A DNA stretch of 8,638 nucleotides from Bacillota bacterium. Its GTDB lineage: Bacteria; Bacillota; Bacilli; Bacillales; Cytobacillaceae. The notes beneath the pieces are model-generated. The model was given only the letters and a program-made list of their open reading frames with translations, was not told the origin of the DNA and made no database searches. The translations under genes and the position numbers were made by a program. This document shows positions 1-6,473 of the stretch, piece after piece (within the stretch, counting starts at the first letter, position 1; the number at the start of each line of letters is the position of its first letter). The stretch lies in the NCBI GenBank assembly GCA_023387295.1, contig JAEWIG010000049.1, forward strand, positions 1 through 8,638, given 5' to 3'.

Positions 1-97
1 ATCCGACATTGCAAATGTTGTCGTATTTCTAGCATCTGAAGATAGCCGTTATATGACTGGGCAAACATTGCATGTAGACGGTGGAATGGTTATGTAA
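1..97 (+). CDS. fabG: 3-oxoacyl-[acyl-carrier-protein] reductase, C-terminal fragment
   Basis: Only the last 31 codons are present; the frame starts at base 2 and the TAA is at 95-97. FabG is the cytoplasmic NADPH-dependent ketoreductase of type II fatty-acid synthesis, a short-chain dehydrogenase working on AcpP-bound intermediates. The visible residues include SDIANVVVFLASE, then YMTGQTLHVDGGMVM, the typical C-terminal end of FabG-type short-chain dehydrogenases. The catalytic Ser/Tyr/Lys residues lie upstream of the window. No hairpin terminator separates it from acpP, so read-through into acpP is plausible; fabG-acpP adjacency is common in Bacillaceae. Another SDR family member would be possible from the tail alone, but the acpP neighbour makes FabG the best call. 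Confidence 0.92.
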   Translation, partial: SDIANVVVFLASEDSRYMTGQTLHVDGGMVM

Positions 98-170
98 CGT
101 TTAACAGACACAGGAGAATGAATGGAATTTAGGAGATAACGAAAAAAACTCTTCTAGATTAAAGTTTCAT

Positions 171-199
171 TTTATTAATTTTAATAATTCCTTTATAAT
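171..199 (+). promoter_or_regulatory. putative sigma-A promoter of acpP
   Basis: A perfect -10 box TATAAT lies at 194-199. The -35 region 17 bases upstream (171-176, TTTATT) matches the consensus TTGACA weakly. The spacer area contains an AT-only inverted repeat, TTATTAA (172-178) and TTAATAA (181-187) separated by TT, which could bind a regulator or may be chance in such AT-rich DNA. The expected transcription start near 206 would fall inside the ribosome binding site GGGGAGGTG (207-215), so the exact -10 is uncertain. Confidence 0.4.
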
Positions 200-222
200 A
201 GCTTGAGGGGAGGTGAATAAGC

Positions 223-456
223 ATGGCAGAAGTATTAGAACGTGTAACGAAAATTATCGTTGACCGTCTTGGAGTAGAAGAATCTGAAGTAAAACTAGAA
301 GCTTCTTTCAAAGATGATCTTGGCGCTGATTCCCTTGACGTAGTAGAATTGGTAATGGAATTAGAAGATGAGTTTGATATGGAAATCTCTGATGATGACG
401 CTGAAAAAATCTCTACAGTTGGTGACGCTGTAAATTACATAAAGGCGAAACAATAA
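223..456 (+). CDS. acpP: acyl carrier protein
   Basis: This 77-residue, strongly acidic protein carries the growing acyl chain in type II fatty-acid synthesis in the cytoplasm. It also donates acyl groups for phospholipid synthesis. The phosphopantetheine attachment motif GADSLD is at residues 34-39, with Ser37 as the modified serine (Ser36 if Met1 is removed). The length and predicted four-helix layout are normal for the family. The ATG at 223 is preceded at good spacing by a strong ribosome binding site, GGGGAGGTG. It lies 125 bases after fabG and may be transcribed both by read-through and from its own promoter, which fits the high abundance usual for this protein. A hairpin terminator follows 24 bases after the stop. 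The product is not in doubt. Confidence 0.98.
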   Translation: MAEVLERVTKIIVDRLGVEESEVKLEASFKDDLGADSLDVVELVMELEDEFDMEISDDDAEKISTVGDAVNYIKAKQ

Positions 457-480
457 AATCTGAGATAACAAAAAACCTTT

Positions 481-516
481 CAGTGAGGGTATTATACCCT
501 CACTGTATATTTGTTT
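481..516 (+). terminator. intrinsic terminator after acpP
   Basis: A perfect 11-bp stem CAGTGAGGGTA (481-491) / TACCCTCACTG (495-505) closes a TTA loop, followed by an imperfect T-rich run (TATATTTGTTT). A-rich sequence lies just before the stem (469-475), so it could also act on antisense transcripts. Confidence 0.75.
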
Positions 517-522
517 ATAAAT

Positions 523-576
523 CGTATTTTTTGTCCGTTATCACCTGGTTCCAGGTGGTTACGGACAGTAAATACG
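523..576. repeat. 54-bp imperfect palindrome (long hairpin)
   Basis: The arms 523-549 and 550-576 pair around a centre between 549 and 550. Of the 26 possible pairs outside the central TT, I count 22 Watson-Crick, 2 G-T wobbles (531/568 and 541/558) and 2 mismatches (530/569 and 539/560). There is no T-run after either end on either strand, so it does not look like an intrinsic terminator. It may be an extragenic palindromic repeat or, if transcribed, a long double-stranded RNA stem. Confidence 0.8.
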
Positions 577-633
577 TTCTTCACGAAAGATAAGCTGTTT
601 TTTGGTAAACAAGGCGCATGCGCTTTTCTTAGT

Positions 634-663
634 AAAGCTCCGTTATATGACGGGGCTTTCTTA
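634..663 (+). terminator. second terminator-like hairpin before rnc
   Basis: AAAGCTCCGT (634-643) pairs with ACGGGGCTTT (650-659) through 10 base pairs including one G-T wobble, with a 6-base loop. The 3' arm runs into TTTCTT, giving the look of an intrinsic terminator. No gene of its own is seen upstream; it may back up the acpP terminator or end a short untranslated transcript. Confidence 0.5.
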
Positions 664-670
664 ACTGAAA

Positions 671-851
671 GGCTCTGTTAAAGTACAAAGTTGATCTTTG
701 CACCTGTTGATTGGAGCGGAAGGTGCGAGACTCCTGCGGGAGGAAGGGACAAGGGAGACCCCGCAGGTGCGATAGCGCCGAGGAGGCTCCCGGACCGCCC
801 GCGGAAAGCGAGCAACCTGGAGCGGAAATCAACAGCCTTGATAATAGAGCC
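671..851 (+). repeat. GC-rich dispersed repeat element, copy 1
   Basis: The core 704-835 is bounded by inverted ends CTGTTGATT (704-712) and AATCAACAG (827-835). Outer inverted ends GGCTCT (671-676) and AGAGCC (846-851) may mark the full element. GGAGCGGAA appears as a direct repeat inside both ends (713-721 and 819-827). Internal pairing includes CCTGCGGG (733-740) with CCCGCAGG (760-767). The GC content is far above the surrounding DNA. A related copy lies at 6474-6624 in the same orientation. I recall sequences of this kind as common intergenic repeats in Bacillaceae genomes, but I cannot confirm that or give a family name. No transposase is present, so any movement would depend on another element. 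Confidence 0.75.
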
Positions 852-883
852 AAATGAAAAGAAAAAATCACAATAAGTTGAAG

Positions 884-911
884 TATACTAGTCTGTGATT
901 GAGAAGACTAG
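884..911 (+). promoter_or_regulatory. possible rnc promoter/operator with 7-bp inverted repeat
   Basis: TATACT at 884-889 resembles a sigma-A -10 box, but no convincing -35 box sits 16-18 bases upstream. Overlapping it, CTAGTCT (888-894) and AGACTAG (905-911) form a perfect inverted repeat with a 10-base spacer, at about the position of the expected transcription start. It could be an operator or a small 5'-leader hairpin for rnc. The promoter call is weak. Confidence 0.3.
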
Positions 912-921
912 AAATAGAGCA

Positions 922-935
922 GATTAATTTTAATC
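922..935. repeat. AT-rich inverted repeat just before the rnc ribosome binding site
   Basis: GATTAA (922-927) and TTAATC (930-935) flank TT. The core ATTAATTTTAAT (923-934) is identical to bases 174-185 in the acpP promoter region. It touches the rnc ribosome binding site (936-943). Confidence 0.5.
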
Positions 936-948
936 AAAGGTGAGTCAT

Positions 949-1701
949 ATGCAGAAGAACGGTAAAGACAAAGATAGCAAAAAATTTCGCTTGATCAATC
1001 AAAAATTTAAAGAGTTTCAAAGAAAAATCGGCATCGATTTTCAAAATGAGCAATTACTCCGAAAAGCATTTACCCATTCATCCTATGTAAACGAACATAG
1101 AAGAAAGCCTAGTGAAGACAATGAAAGACTAGAGTTTTTAGGAGATGCTGTTTTAGAGTTAACCGTTTCCAAATACCTATTTCTTAAATATCCTTTAATG
1201 AGTGAAGGAGAATTAACAAAATTAAGGGCAGCGATTGTTTGTGAGCCTTCGTTAGTTGCATTTGCAAATGAATTATCGTTTGGTGACCTCGTATTGTTAG
1301 GGAAGGGCGAGGAAATGACTGGTGGTCGAGAAAGACCTGCATTGCTTGCAGATGTGTTCGAAGCTTTTATAGGAGCACTTTATTTGGATAAAGACCTTGA
1401 TACAGTCATTCGTTTTTTGGAGAAAATTGTATTTCCTAAAATAAACGCAGGTGCTTTTTCTCATTTAATGGACTATAAGAGCCAGTTGCAAGAATTAATC
1501 CAACGTGATGGCGCAGGCCTAATTGAATACCAAATTTTACAAGAGAAAGGTCCAGCACATAACCGGGAATTTGTCTCAAGAGTTTCTATGAATGGAAAAG
1601 AATTAGGGACTGGCATTGGTCGTTCGAAAAAAGAAGCTGAACAGCATGCAGCCCAAATGGCACTAGAAGTATTGAAAAATCAAAATAAGGATTCTCAGTA
1701 A
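949..1701 (+). CDS. rnc: ribonuclease III
   Basis: RNase III cuts double-stranded RNA, including rRNA precursors and sense-antisense pairs, as a cytoplasmic Mg2+-dependent homodimer. The 250-residue protein has the usual two parts. The nuclease domain (about 20-165) has the signature NERLEFLGD at 58-66, with expected catalytic acids Glu59, Glu62, Asp66, Glu86, Asp135 and Glu138. The double-stranded-RNA-binding domain (about 174-245) contains GRSKKEAEQHAAQ. I chose ATG 949 because AAAGGTGA (936-943) ends five bases before it. A GTG at 940 would add three residues but lies inside that ribosome binding site. The length of 250 fits the roughly 249 residues I recall for the B. subtilis enzyme (often called RncS). 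smc starts 36 bases after the stop, so the two are probably co-transcribed. Confidence 0.97.
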   Translation: MQKNGKDKDSKKFRLINQKFKEFQRKIGIDFQNEQLLRKAFTHSSYVNEHRRKPSEDNERLEFLGDAVLELTVSKYLFLKYPLMSEGELTKLRAAIVCEPSLVAFANELSFGDLVLLGKGEEMTGGRERPALLADVFEAFIGALYLDKDLDTVIRFLEKIVFPKINAGAFSHLMDYKSQLQELIQRDGAGLIEYQILQEKGPAHNREFVSRVSMNGKELGTGIGRSKKEAEQHAAQMALEVLKNQNKDSQ

Positions 1702-1737
1702 GAATGAAACATTTGCTTGAGATTGGGGGAGCAGCAG

Positions 1738-4700
1738 TTGTTTTTAAAACGATTAGATGTTGTAGGATTTAAATCATTTGCTGAGAGAATTATGGTTGAT
1801 TTCGTCCCAGGTGTGACAGCGGTTGTCGGCCCAAACGGGAGTGGAAAAAGTAATATTACGGATGCCATTCGCTGGGTATTAGGAGAGCAATCTGCAAAGT
1901 CTTTACGTGGAGCAAAAATGGAGGATATTATTTTTTCTGGTAGCGATTCACGTAAGCCATTAAACTTTGCAGAAGTTACACTAACTCTAGATAATGAGGA
2001 CCATCGTTTACCGATTGATTATAGTGAAGTAAGTGTGACACGAAGAGTATACAGATCTGGGGAAAGCGAATTTCTCATTAACAAACAGTCTTGCAGGCTA
2101 AAGGATATCGTTGACTTATTTATGGACTCAGGGTTAGGTCGAGAAGCCTTCTCGATTATCAGCCAAGGTAGAGTAGAGGAAATCCTCAATAGTAAAGCTG
2201 AAGAGCGTAGGACTATTTTTGAAGAGGCCGCAGGTGTGCTTAAGTATAAGCTAAGAAAAAAGAAGGCTGAAGGAAAGTTAACAGAAACACAAGAAAATTT
2301 AAATCGAGTAAATGATATCGTTCATGAATTGGATAGTCAGGTTGAACCACTAAAAATTCAAGCCTCTATTGCCAAGGATTACTTGCAGCAAAAGGAAGAA
2401 CTAGAAAAAATCGAAGTTGCTTTAACAGCCTATGAAATCGAAGAATTACATGCAAAATGGGAACAGCTTTCTAAGGATTTAGATCTGCATAAAGAAAAGG
2501 AATTGGAGCTTTCCGCTAGTCTTCAAGGAAAAGAAGCAAAGATTGAAGAGTTAAGAGATAAGGCAACTGCTATTGATGAATCGATTCATGAATTGCAAAA
2601 TGTCCTCTTGAATGTGAGTGAGGAACTTGAGAAGCTTGAAGGCAGGAAAGAAGTATTAAAGGAAAGAAAGAAAAATGCTACACAAAATAAGGCACAGCTT
2701 CAAAAAGGAATTGAAGAGCTTTCCCTTCGTGAAAAGGAATTATGTGAGCAAAAGGAAAAGCAATTCTCTATTTTTGAAGCGTTAAAAAAAGAAGCACACG
2801 AGTTACAAAAGGCTTTGATGGATAAGCAAGATCAGCTAAAGCTATTTAGTGAAAACACAGAGCAAAAAATAGAGTCACTAAAAAGTGATTATATCGAAGT
2901 CCTCAATAAACAAGCAGCCGCAAAAAATGAGTACCAAAATATTGAGCAACAACTTAATCAGTTAGAAATGCGGAATTTGCGCCTAGAAGAAGAAAATGAA
3001 AATAGTATCGAAAATCGAAATGCTATTCTTAAGAAGAAAGAGCATGTTGAAGCTCAACTTGTAACAATACAACAAGAATTAGATGAGCAAGTTCGTTTGT
3101 TTCGTGATGAACAAAGAAAGCTAGAGTCAACCAAAAATAATTATGAAAATCAAGAAACACTTCTTTACCAGGCTTATCAATTCTTACAAAAAGCAAAATC
3201 AAGACAAGAAATGCTCGAAGAAATGGAAGATGATTATTCGGGGTTTTTCCAAGGGGTAAAGGAGATTCTTAAAGCTCGCGGAACAAAGCTCCAAGGTATT
3301 GAAGGAGCAGTTGCTGAATTAATTCAGGTCCCAAAGGAGTTTGAAATCGCGATTGAGACAGCTCTAGGTGGAGCGATGCAGCATATTATCGTTTCTACAG
3401 AAGAGGATGGAAGAAATGCCATTCAATATTTAAAAAAGAATGGATTCGGTAGGGCTACCTTTCTCCCATTAAGTGTTATAAAAGGAAAAAACATAAATTA
3501 TAATCAGGCTCAAGCAGTACAAGCCCATCCTTCTTTCGTTGGAGAAGCAGTGGATGTTATTCAATATGCACCTAAGTATAAAGAATCTATTAGTAATTTA
3601 CTTGGAAATGTCGTGATTGCAAAGGACTTAAAAGGAGCTAATGAAATAGCTAAGACTTTGGCATACCGTGTACGAGTAGTTACATTAGCTGGTGATGTTG
3701 TTAATCCAGGTGGCTCCATGACAGGTGGGTCCATGAAGCAAAAAAACTCTTCCATTTTAAGTAGAAAAGGTGAGCTAGAGGAATTAAAGACGAGAATCGT
3801 CGAAATGGAAACGAAAACATTAAGTTTAGAAAAAAATGTAAAACAATTAAAAGCCGATATTCAGGAGCTTGAAACATCATTAGACTTGCTTAGAAAAAAC
3901 GGAGAAGAGCTAAGGTTAAAGGAACAAAAAGTAAAAGGCGATCTTCGTGAAGTTGAAGTTGAACAAAAAGGGATGAATGAAAGGCTTTCCCTGTATGATT
4001 TAGATAAAGCTCAATTTACAGAGGATAAAAACAGGTTTATTGCACGAAAAAAAGAGCTTACGCAGCTATTATCTGAATATGAATTGGAGATCGTTTCCTT
4101 AGATCAAGAAATAACATTGCTTACTGAGCATAAAAACACACAGCAAACGTCTAAAGAAATGCTTTCTATAGAGATAAATGAGCTTAAAGTTAATTATGCA
4201 GCGAGAAATGAACAGTTCAATCATGCAAGGGATAAGTTCGAGACAATACAAGCTGAAATCACTGCAAACACAGAAAAGTTAATGATCATGAAAGAAGATT
4301 TTGAATTATTATCTTCTGAAATGACAAATAGTTCTTCAGGTGAGACGCAACTTGAGGAGGCAGCAATCAATAAGCAACACGACAAGACAGAAACGCTTGC
4401 ATTGATTTCATCAAGAAGAGACGAGCGCATGAAGCTTCAAACTACACTCGATGATGTTGAATTGGAAACCAAAGAATTAAAGCGGCAGCATAAAGGTATG
4501 ATTGAAGCTTTAAAGGATGAAGAAGTGAAGCTAAATCGTCTTGATGTCGAACTTGAGAACCGATTAAACCATCTTCGTGAGGAGTATCTTCTTTCATTTG
4601 AAGCAGCTAAAGAACAGTATCCATTAACACTTGATGTGAATGAGGCGAGGAAAAAGGTCAAGCTAATCAAACTCGCCATAGAAGAACTAGGAATAGTCAA

Positions 4701-5298
4701 TATTGGGGCAATTGAGGAGTATGAGCGAGTATCAGAACGCTATGAATTTCTTCTCGAACAGAAAAACGATCTTCAAGAAGCGAAGGACACGTTATTTCAA
4801 GTCATTGATGAAATGGATATTGAAATGAAAAAACGGTTCGAGCAAACGTTTGAAGGTATTCGCTTCCACTTTGAATCTGTCTTTCAAACGTTATTTGGTG
4901 GTGGGCGAGCAGATTTAAAGCTAACAGATCCAACAGATCTATTGAACACGGGTGTGGAAATTGTTGCTCAGCCTCCAGGGAAAAAACTGCAAAATTTAGG
5001 GCTTTTATCGGGCGGAGAACGAGCATTGACAGCAATTGCTCTTTTATTCTCAATCTTAAAGGTTCGCCCTGTTCCATTTTGTATTCTCGATGAAGTGGAA
5101 GCTGCCCTAGATGAAGCTAATGTTTCTCGCTTTAGTCAGTACTTAAAAGGCTATAGCCAGGAGACTCAGTTTATCGTTATTACTCATAGAAAAGGAACGA
5201 TGGAGGAAGCTGATGTCCTGTACGGAGTAACCATGCAGGAATCGGGCGTTTCAAAGTTAGTTTCCGTTCGTTTAGAAGAGTCGGTGGAATTAGTATAA
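1738..5298 (+). CDS. smc: chromosome partition protein SMC
   Basis: SMC is the ATPase of the bacterial condensin; with ScpA and ScpB it compacts and separates newly copied chromosomes. The 1186-residue protein shows the full design. An N-terminal ATPase half has Walker A GPNGSGKS at 31-38 (Lys37). A coiled coil runs from about 170 to 500. The hinge (about 510-670) contains NPGGSMTGG. A second coiled coil runs from about 680 to 1010. The C-terminal ATPase half has the ABC signature LSGGE at 1090-1094 and the Walker B/catalytic pair Asp1118-Glu1119 in CILDEVEAALDEAN. The start is TTG 1738, six bases after GGGGGAG (1725-1731), giving MFLKRLDVVGFKSF. A TTG at 1717 in the same frame would place that ribosome binding site inside the gene. 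The length equals what I recall for B. subtilis SMC. There is no frameshift or missing motif. Confidence 0.97.
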   Translation: MFLKRLDVVGFKSFAERIMVDFVPGVTAVVGPNGSGKSNITDAIRWVLGEQSAKSLRGAKMEDIIFSGSDSRKPLNFAEVTLTLDNEDHRLPIDYSEVSVTRRVYRSGESEFLINKQSCRLKDIVDLFMDSGLGREAFSIISQGRVEEILNSKAEERRTIFEEAAGVLKYKLRKKKAEGKLTETQENLNRVNDIVHELDSQVEPLKIQASIAKDYLQQKEELEKIEVALTAYEIEELHAKWEQLSKDLDLHKEKELELSASLQGKEAKIEELRDKATAIDESIHELQNVLLNVSEELEKLEGRKEVLKERKKNATQNKAQLQKGIEELSLREKELCEQKEKQFSIFEALKKEAHELQKALMDKQDQLKLFSENTEQKIESLKSDYIEVLNKQAAAKNEYQNIEQQLNQLEMRNLRLEEENENSIENRNAILKKKEHVEAQLVTIQQELDEQVRLFRDEQRKLESTKNNYENQETLLYQAYQFLQKAKSRQEMLEEMEDDYSGFFQGVKEILKARGTKLQGIEGAVAELIQVPKEFEIAIETALGGAMQHIIVSTEEDGRNAIQYLKKNGFGRATFLPLSVIKGKNINYNQAQAVQAHPSFVGEAVDVIQYAPKYKESISNLLGNVVIAKDLKGANEIAKTLAYRVRVVTLAGDVVNPGGSMTGGSMKQKNSSILSRKGELEELKTRIVEMETKTLSLEKNVKQLKADIQELETSLDLLRKNGEELRLKEQKVKGDLREVEVEQKGMNERLSLYDLDKAQFTEDKNRFIARKKELTQLLSEYELEIVSLDQEITLLTEHKNTQQTSKEMLSIEINELKVNYAARNEQFNHARDKFETIQAEITANTEKLMIMKEDFELLSSEMTNSSSGETQLEEAAINKQHDKTETLALISSRRDERMKLQTTLDDVELETKELKRQHKGMIEALKDEEVKLNRLDVELENRLNHLREEYLLSFEAAKEQYPLTLDVNEARKKVKLIKLAIEELGIVNIGAIEEYERVSERYEFLLEQKNDLQEAKDTLFQVIDEMDIEMKKRFEQTFEGIRFHFESVFQTLFGGGRADLKLTDPTDLLNTGVEIVAQPPGKKLQNLGLLSGGERALTAIALLFSILKVRPVPFCILDEVEAALDEANVSRFSQYLKGYSQETQFIVITHRKGTMEEADVLYGVTMQESGVSKLVSVRLEESVELV

Positions 5299-5302
5299 GA
5301 AA

Positions 5303-5332
5303 AGCTTCAGCGCCTCGCTAGGCGCTGAAGCT
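5303..5332. repeat. perfect 13-bp hairpin between smc and ftsY
   Basis: AGCTTCAGCGCCT (5303-5315) pairs perfectly with AGGCGCTGAAGCT (5320-5332) around the loop CGCT. On the plus strand no T-run follows, so it should not stop smc-ftsY transcription. Read on the minus strand the stem is followed by TTTTCTT, so it could terminate antisense RNA. The sequence also resembles palindromic repeats I remember from Bacillaceae intergenic regions. It could alternatively act on mRNA stability between the two genes. Confidence 0.7.
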
Positions 5333-5383
5333 AGACAGTAATCTAACTTCAAAGATTTAAATTTGTAAAAAGGAAGTGAAATG

Positions 5384-6376
5384 ATGAGTTTTTTTAAAAA
5401 ATTAAAAGAAAAGATCACGCAGCAAACAGAAAGTGTAACGGAAAAGTTTAAAGATGGACTTGCGAAAACTCGTGATAATTTTTCTGGAAAAGTAAATGAT
5501 CTTGTAGCAAGGTATCGTAGTGTAGATGAGGATTTTTTCGAAGAGCTTGAGGAAATATTAATTCAGGCTGACGTTGGATTTGAAACAGTAATGGAACTTG
5601 TTGAAGAGCTAAAAATGGAAGTAAAACGTAAGAACATCCAAGATCCAAAGGAAGTTCAAGCTGTAATTTCAGAGAAATTGGTTGAAATTTATGAAGCTGG
5701 CGGCAACACTTCTTCCGAATTAAATATTCAGTCGGATTCATTAACTGTTATTCTTTTCGTTGGTGTGAACGGTGTTGGAAAAACAACAACGATTGGCAAG
5801 CTTGCACATAAATTTAAAAGCGAAGGAAAAAATGTCTTGTTGGCAGCAGGTGATACTTTCCGTGCTGGTGCAATTGAACAGCTTGAAGTATGGGGAGAGC
5901 GAGTAGGCGTTGAAGTGATTAAACAAGGTGCAGGGTCTGATCCTGCAGCTGTCATGTTTGATGCTATTCAAGCTGCAAAATCGCGTAAAGCAGATATTCT
6001 AATATGTGATACCGCGGGACGATTACAAAACAAGGTGAATCTCATGAAAGAGCTTGAAAAGGTAAAGCGTGTAATTGAACGTGAGGTTCCAGGTGCCCCA
6101 CACGAAGTCCTGCTCGTTTTAGATGCAACAACAGGACAAAATGCTATGATCCAAGCAAAGACATTTAAAGAAGCAACAAATGTTAGTGGAATTGTGTTAA
6201 CGAAGCTTGATGGAACAGCAAAAGGTGGTATTGTTTTAGCGATTCGAAATGAATTAGATATCCCTGTTAAATTTGTTGGTCTAGGCGAAAAAATGGATGA
6301 TCTCCAAGAATTTAATGCAGAGCAATACGTGTACGGTTTATTCTCGGATTTTGTTGAAGTCGAGGAAAATGAATAA
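5384..6376 (+). CDS. ftsY: signal recognition particle receptor FtsY
   Basis: FtsY is the membrane-associated SRP receptor GTPase; it pairs with Ffh and hands translating ribosomes to the Sec translocon. The 330-residue protein has a basic amphipathic N-terminus (MSFFKKLKEKI) likely to contact the membrane and lacks the long acidic A domain of E. coli FtsY. A four-helix N domain reaches about residue 105. The G domain follows: G1 GVNGVGKT (127-134), DTFRAGA (157-163), G3 DTAGR (209-213), G4 TKLD (273-276) and GLGEK (299-303). I prefer ATG 5384 over ATG 5381 because AAGGAAGTGA (5370-5379) leaves four bases rather than one, and the protein then starts like B. subtilis FtsY as I recall it. It lies 85 bases after smc with no plus-strand terminator or clear promoter between, so it probably shares the rnc-smc transcript. 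Confidence 0.97.
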   Translation: MSFFKKLKEKITQQTESVTEKFKDGLAKTRDNFSGKVNDLVARYRSVDEDFFEELEEILIQADVGFETVMELVEELKMEVKRKNIQDPKEVQAVISEKLVEIYEAGGNTSSELNIQSDSLTVILFVGVNGVGKTTTIGKLAHKFKSEGKNVLLAAGDTFRAGAIEQLEVWGERVGVEVIKQGAGSDPAAVMFDAIQAAKSRKADILICDTAGRLQNKVNLMKELEKVKRVIEREVPGAPHEVLLVLDATTGQNAMIQAKTFKEATNVSGIVLTKLDGTAKGGIVLAIRNELDIPVKFVGLGEKMDDLQEFNAEQYVYGLFSDFVEVEENE

Positions 6377-6383
6377 AAAAAGG

Positions 6384-6418
6384 AAACCAGCTGAAAACAA
6401 AATTTTAGCTGGTTTTTT
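6384..6418 (+). terminator. intrinsic terminator after ftsY
   Basis: AAACCAGCT (6384-6392) pairs with AGCTGGTTT (6407-6415). Inner AAAA/TTTT pairing, with one bulged G, can lengthen the stem. It is followed by a six-T run (6413-6418). A seven-A run (6375-6381) on the other side suggests it may also work on the opposite strand. It closes the rnc-smc-ftsY unit. Confidence 0.9.
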
Positions 6419-6473
6419 ATTTGTGTATTTTTCAATTTGCTGCTTTTAGTGCAATTATTATTTAACTATCTGA

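Larger units (their letters stand above)
457..948. other. gene-free 492-bp region between acpP and rnc
   Basis: No credible protein gene is visible here on either strand; the open frames across 629-876 only mirror the GC-rich repeat and have no matching ribosome binding sites. From left to right it holds an acpP terminator hairpin (481-505), a 54-bp imperfect palindrome (523-576), a 10-bp palindrome GCGCATGCGC (614-623), a terminator-like hairpin (634-659), a repeat element (671-851), and two short inverted repeats (888-911 and 922-935) ahead of the rnc ribosome binding site. I recall a much shorter acpP-rnc gap in B. subtilis, so part of this is probably inserted material. Confidence 0.8.

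Noticed and set aside
98..222. FapR operator ahead of acpP
   Set aside because: The known Bacillus FapR site is a palindrome around TTAGTACCTAGTCTTAAT; nothing close to it is present in this gap.
629..876. Open frames on both strands across the GC-rich block upstream of rnc (61 and 80 residues)
   Set aside because: They overlap each other on the repeat element, have no proper ribosome binding sites, and their composition simply reflects the GC-rich repeat.
457..948. Insertion sequence with transposase, or CRISPR array
   Set aside because: There is no transposase-like frame and no regularly spaced direct repeats.
5303..5332. Intrinsic terminator for smc on the plus strand
   Set aside because: The stem is strong, but the bases after it (AGACAGTAATC) contain no T-run.
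5968..6435. 155-residue minus-strand open frame opposite the end of ftsY
   Set aside because: It mirrors the well-conserved ftsY coding strand and crosses its terminator; its Ser/Phe-rich composition is typical of an antisense shadow.
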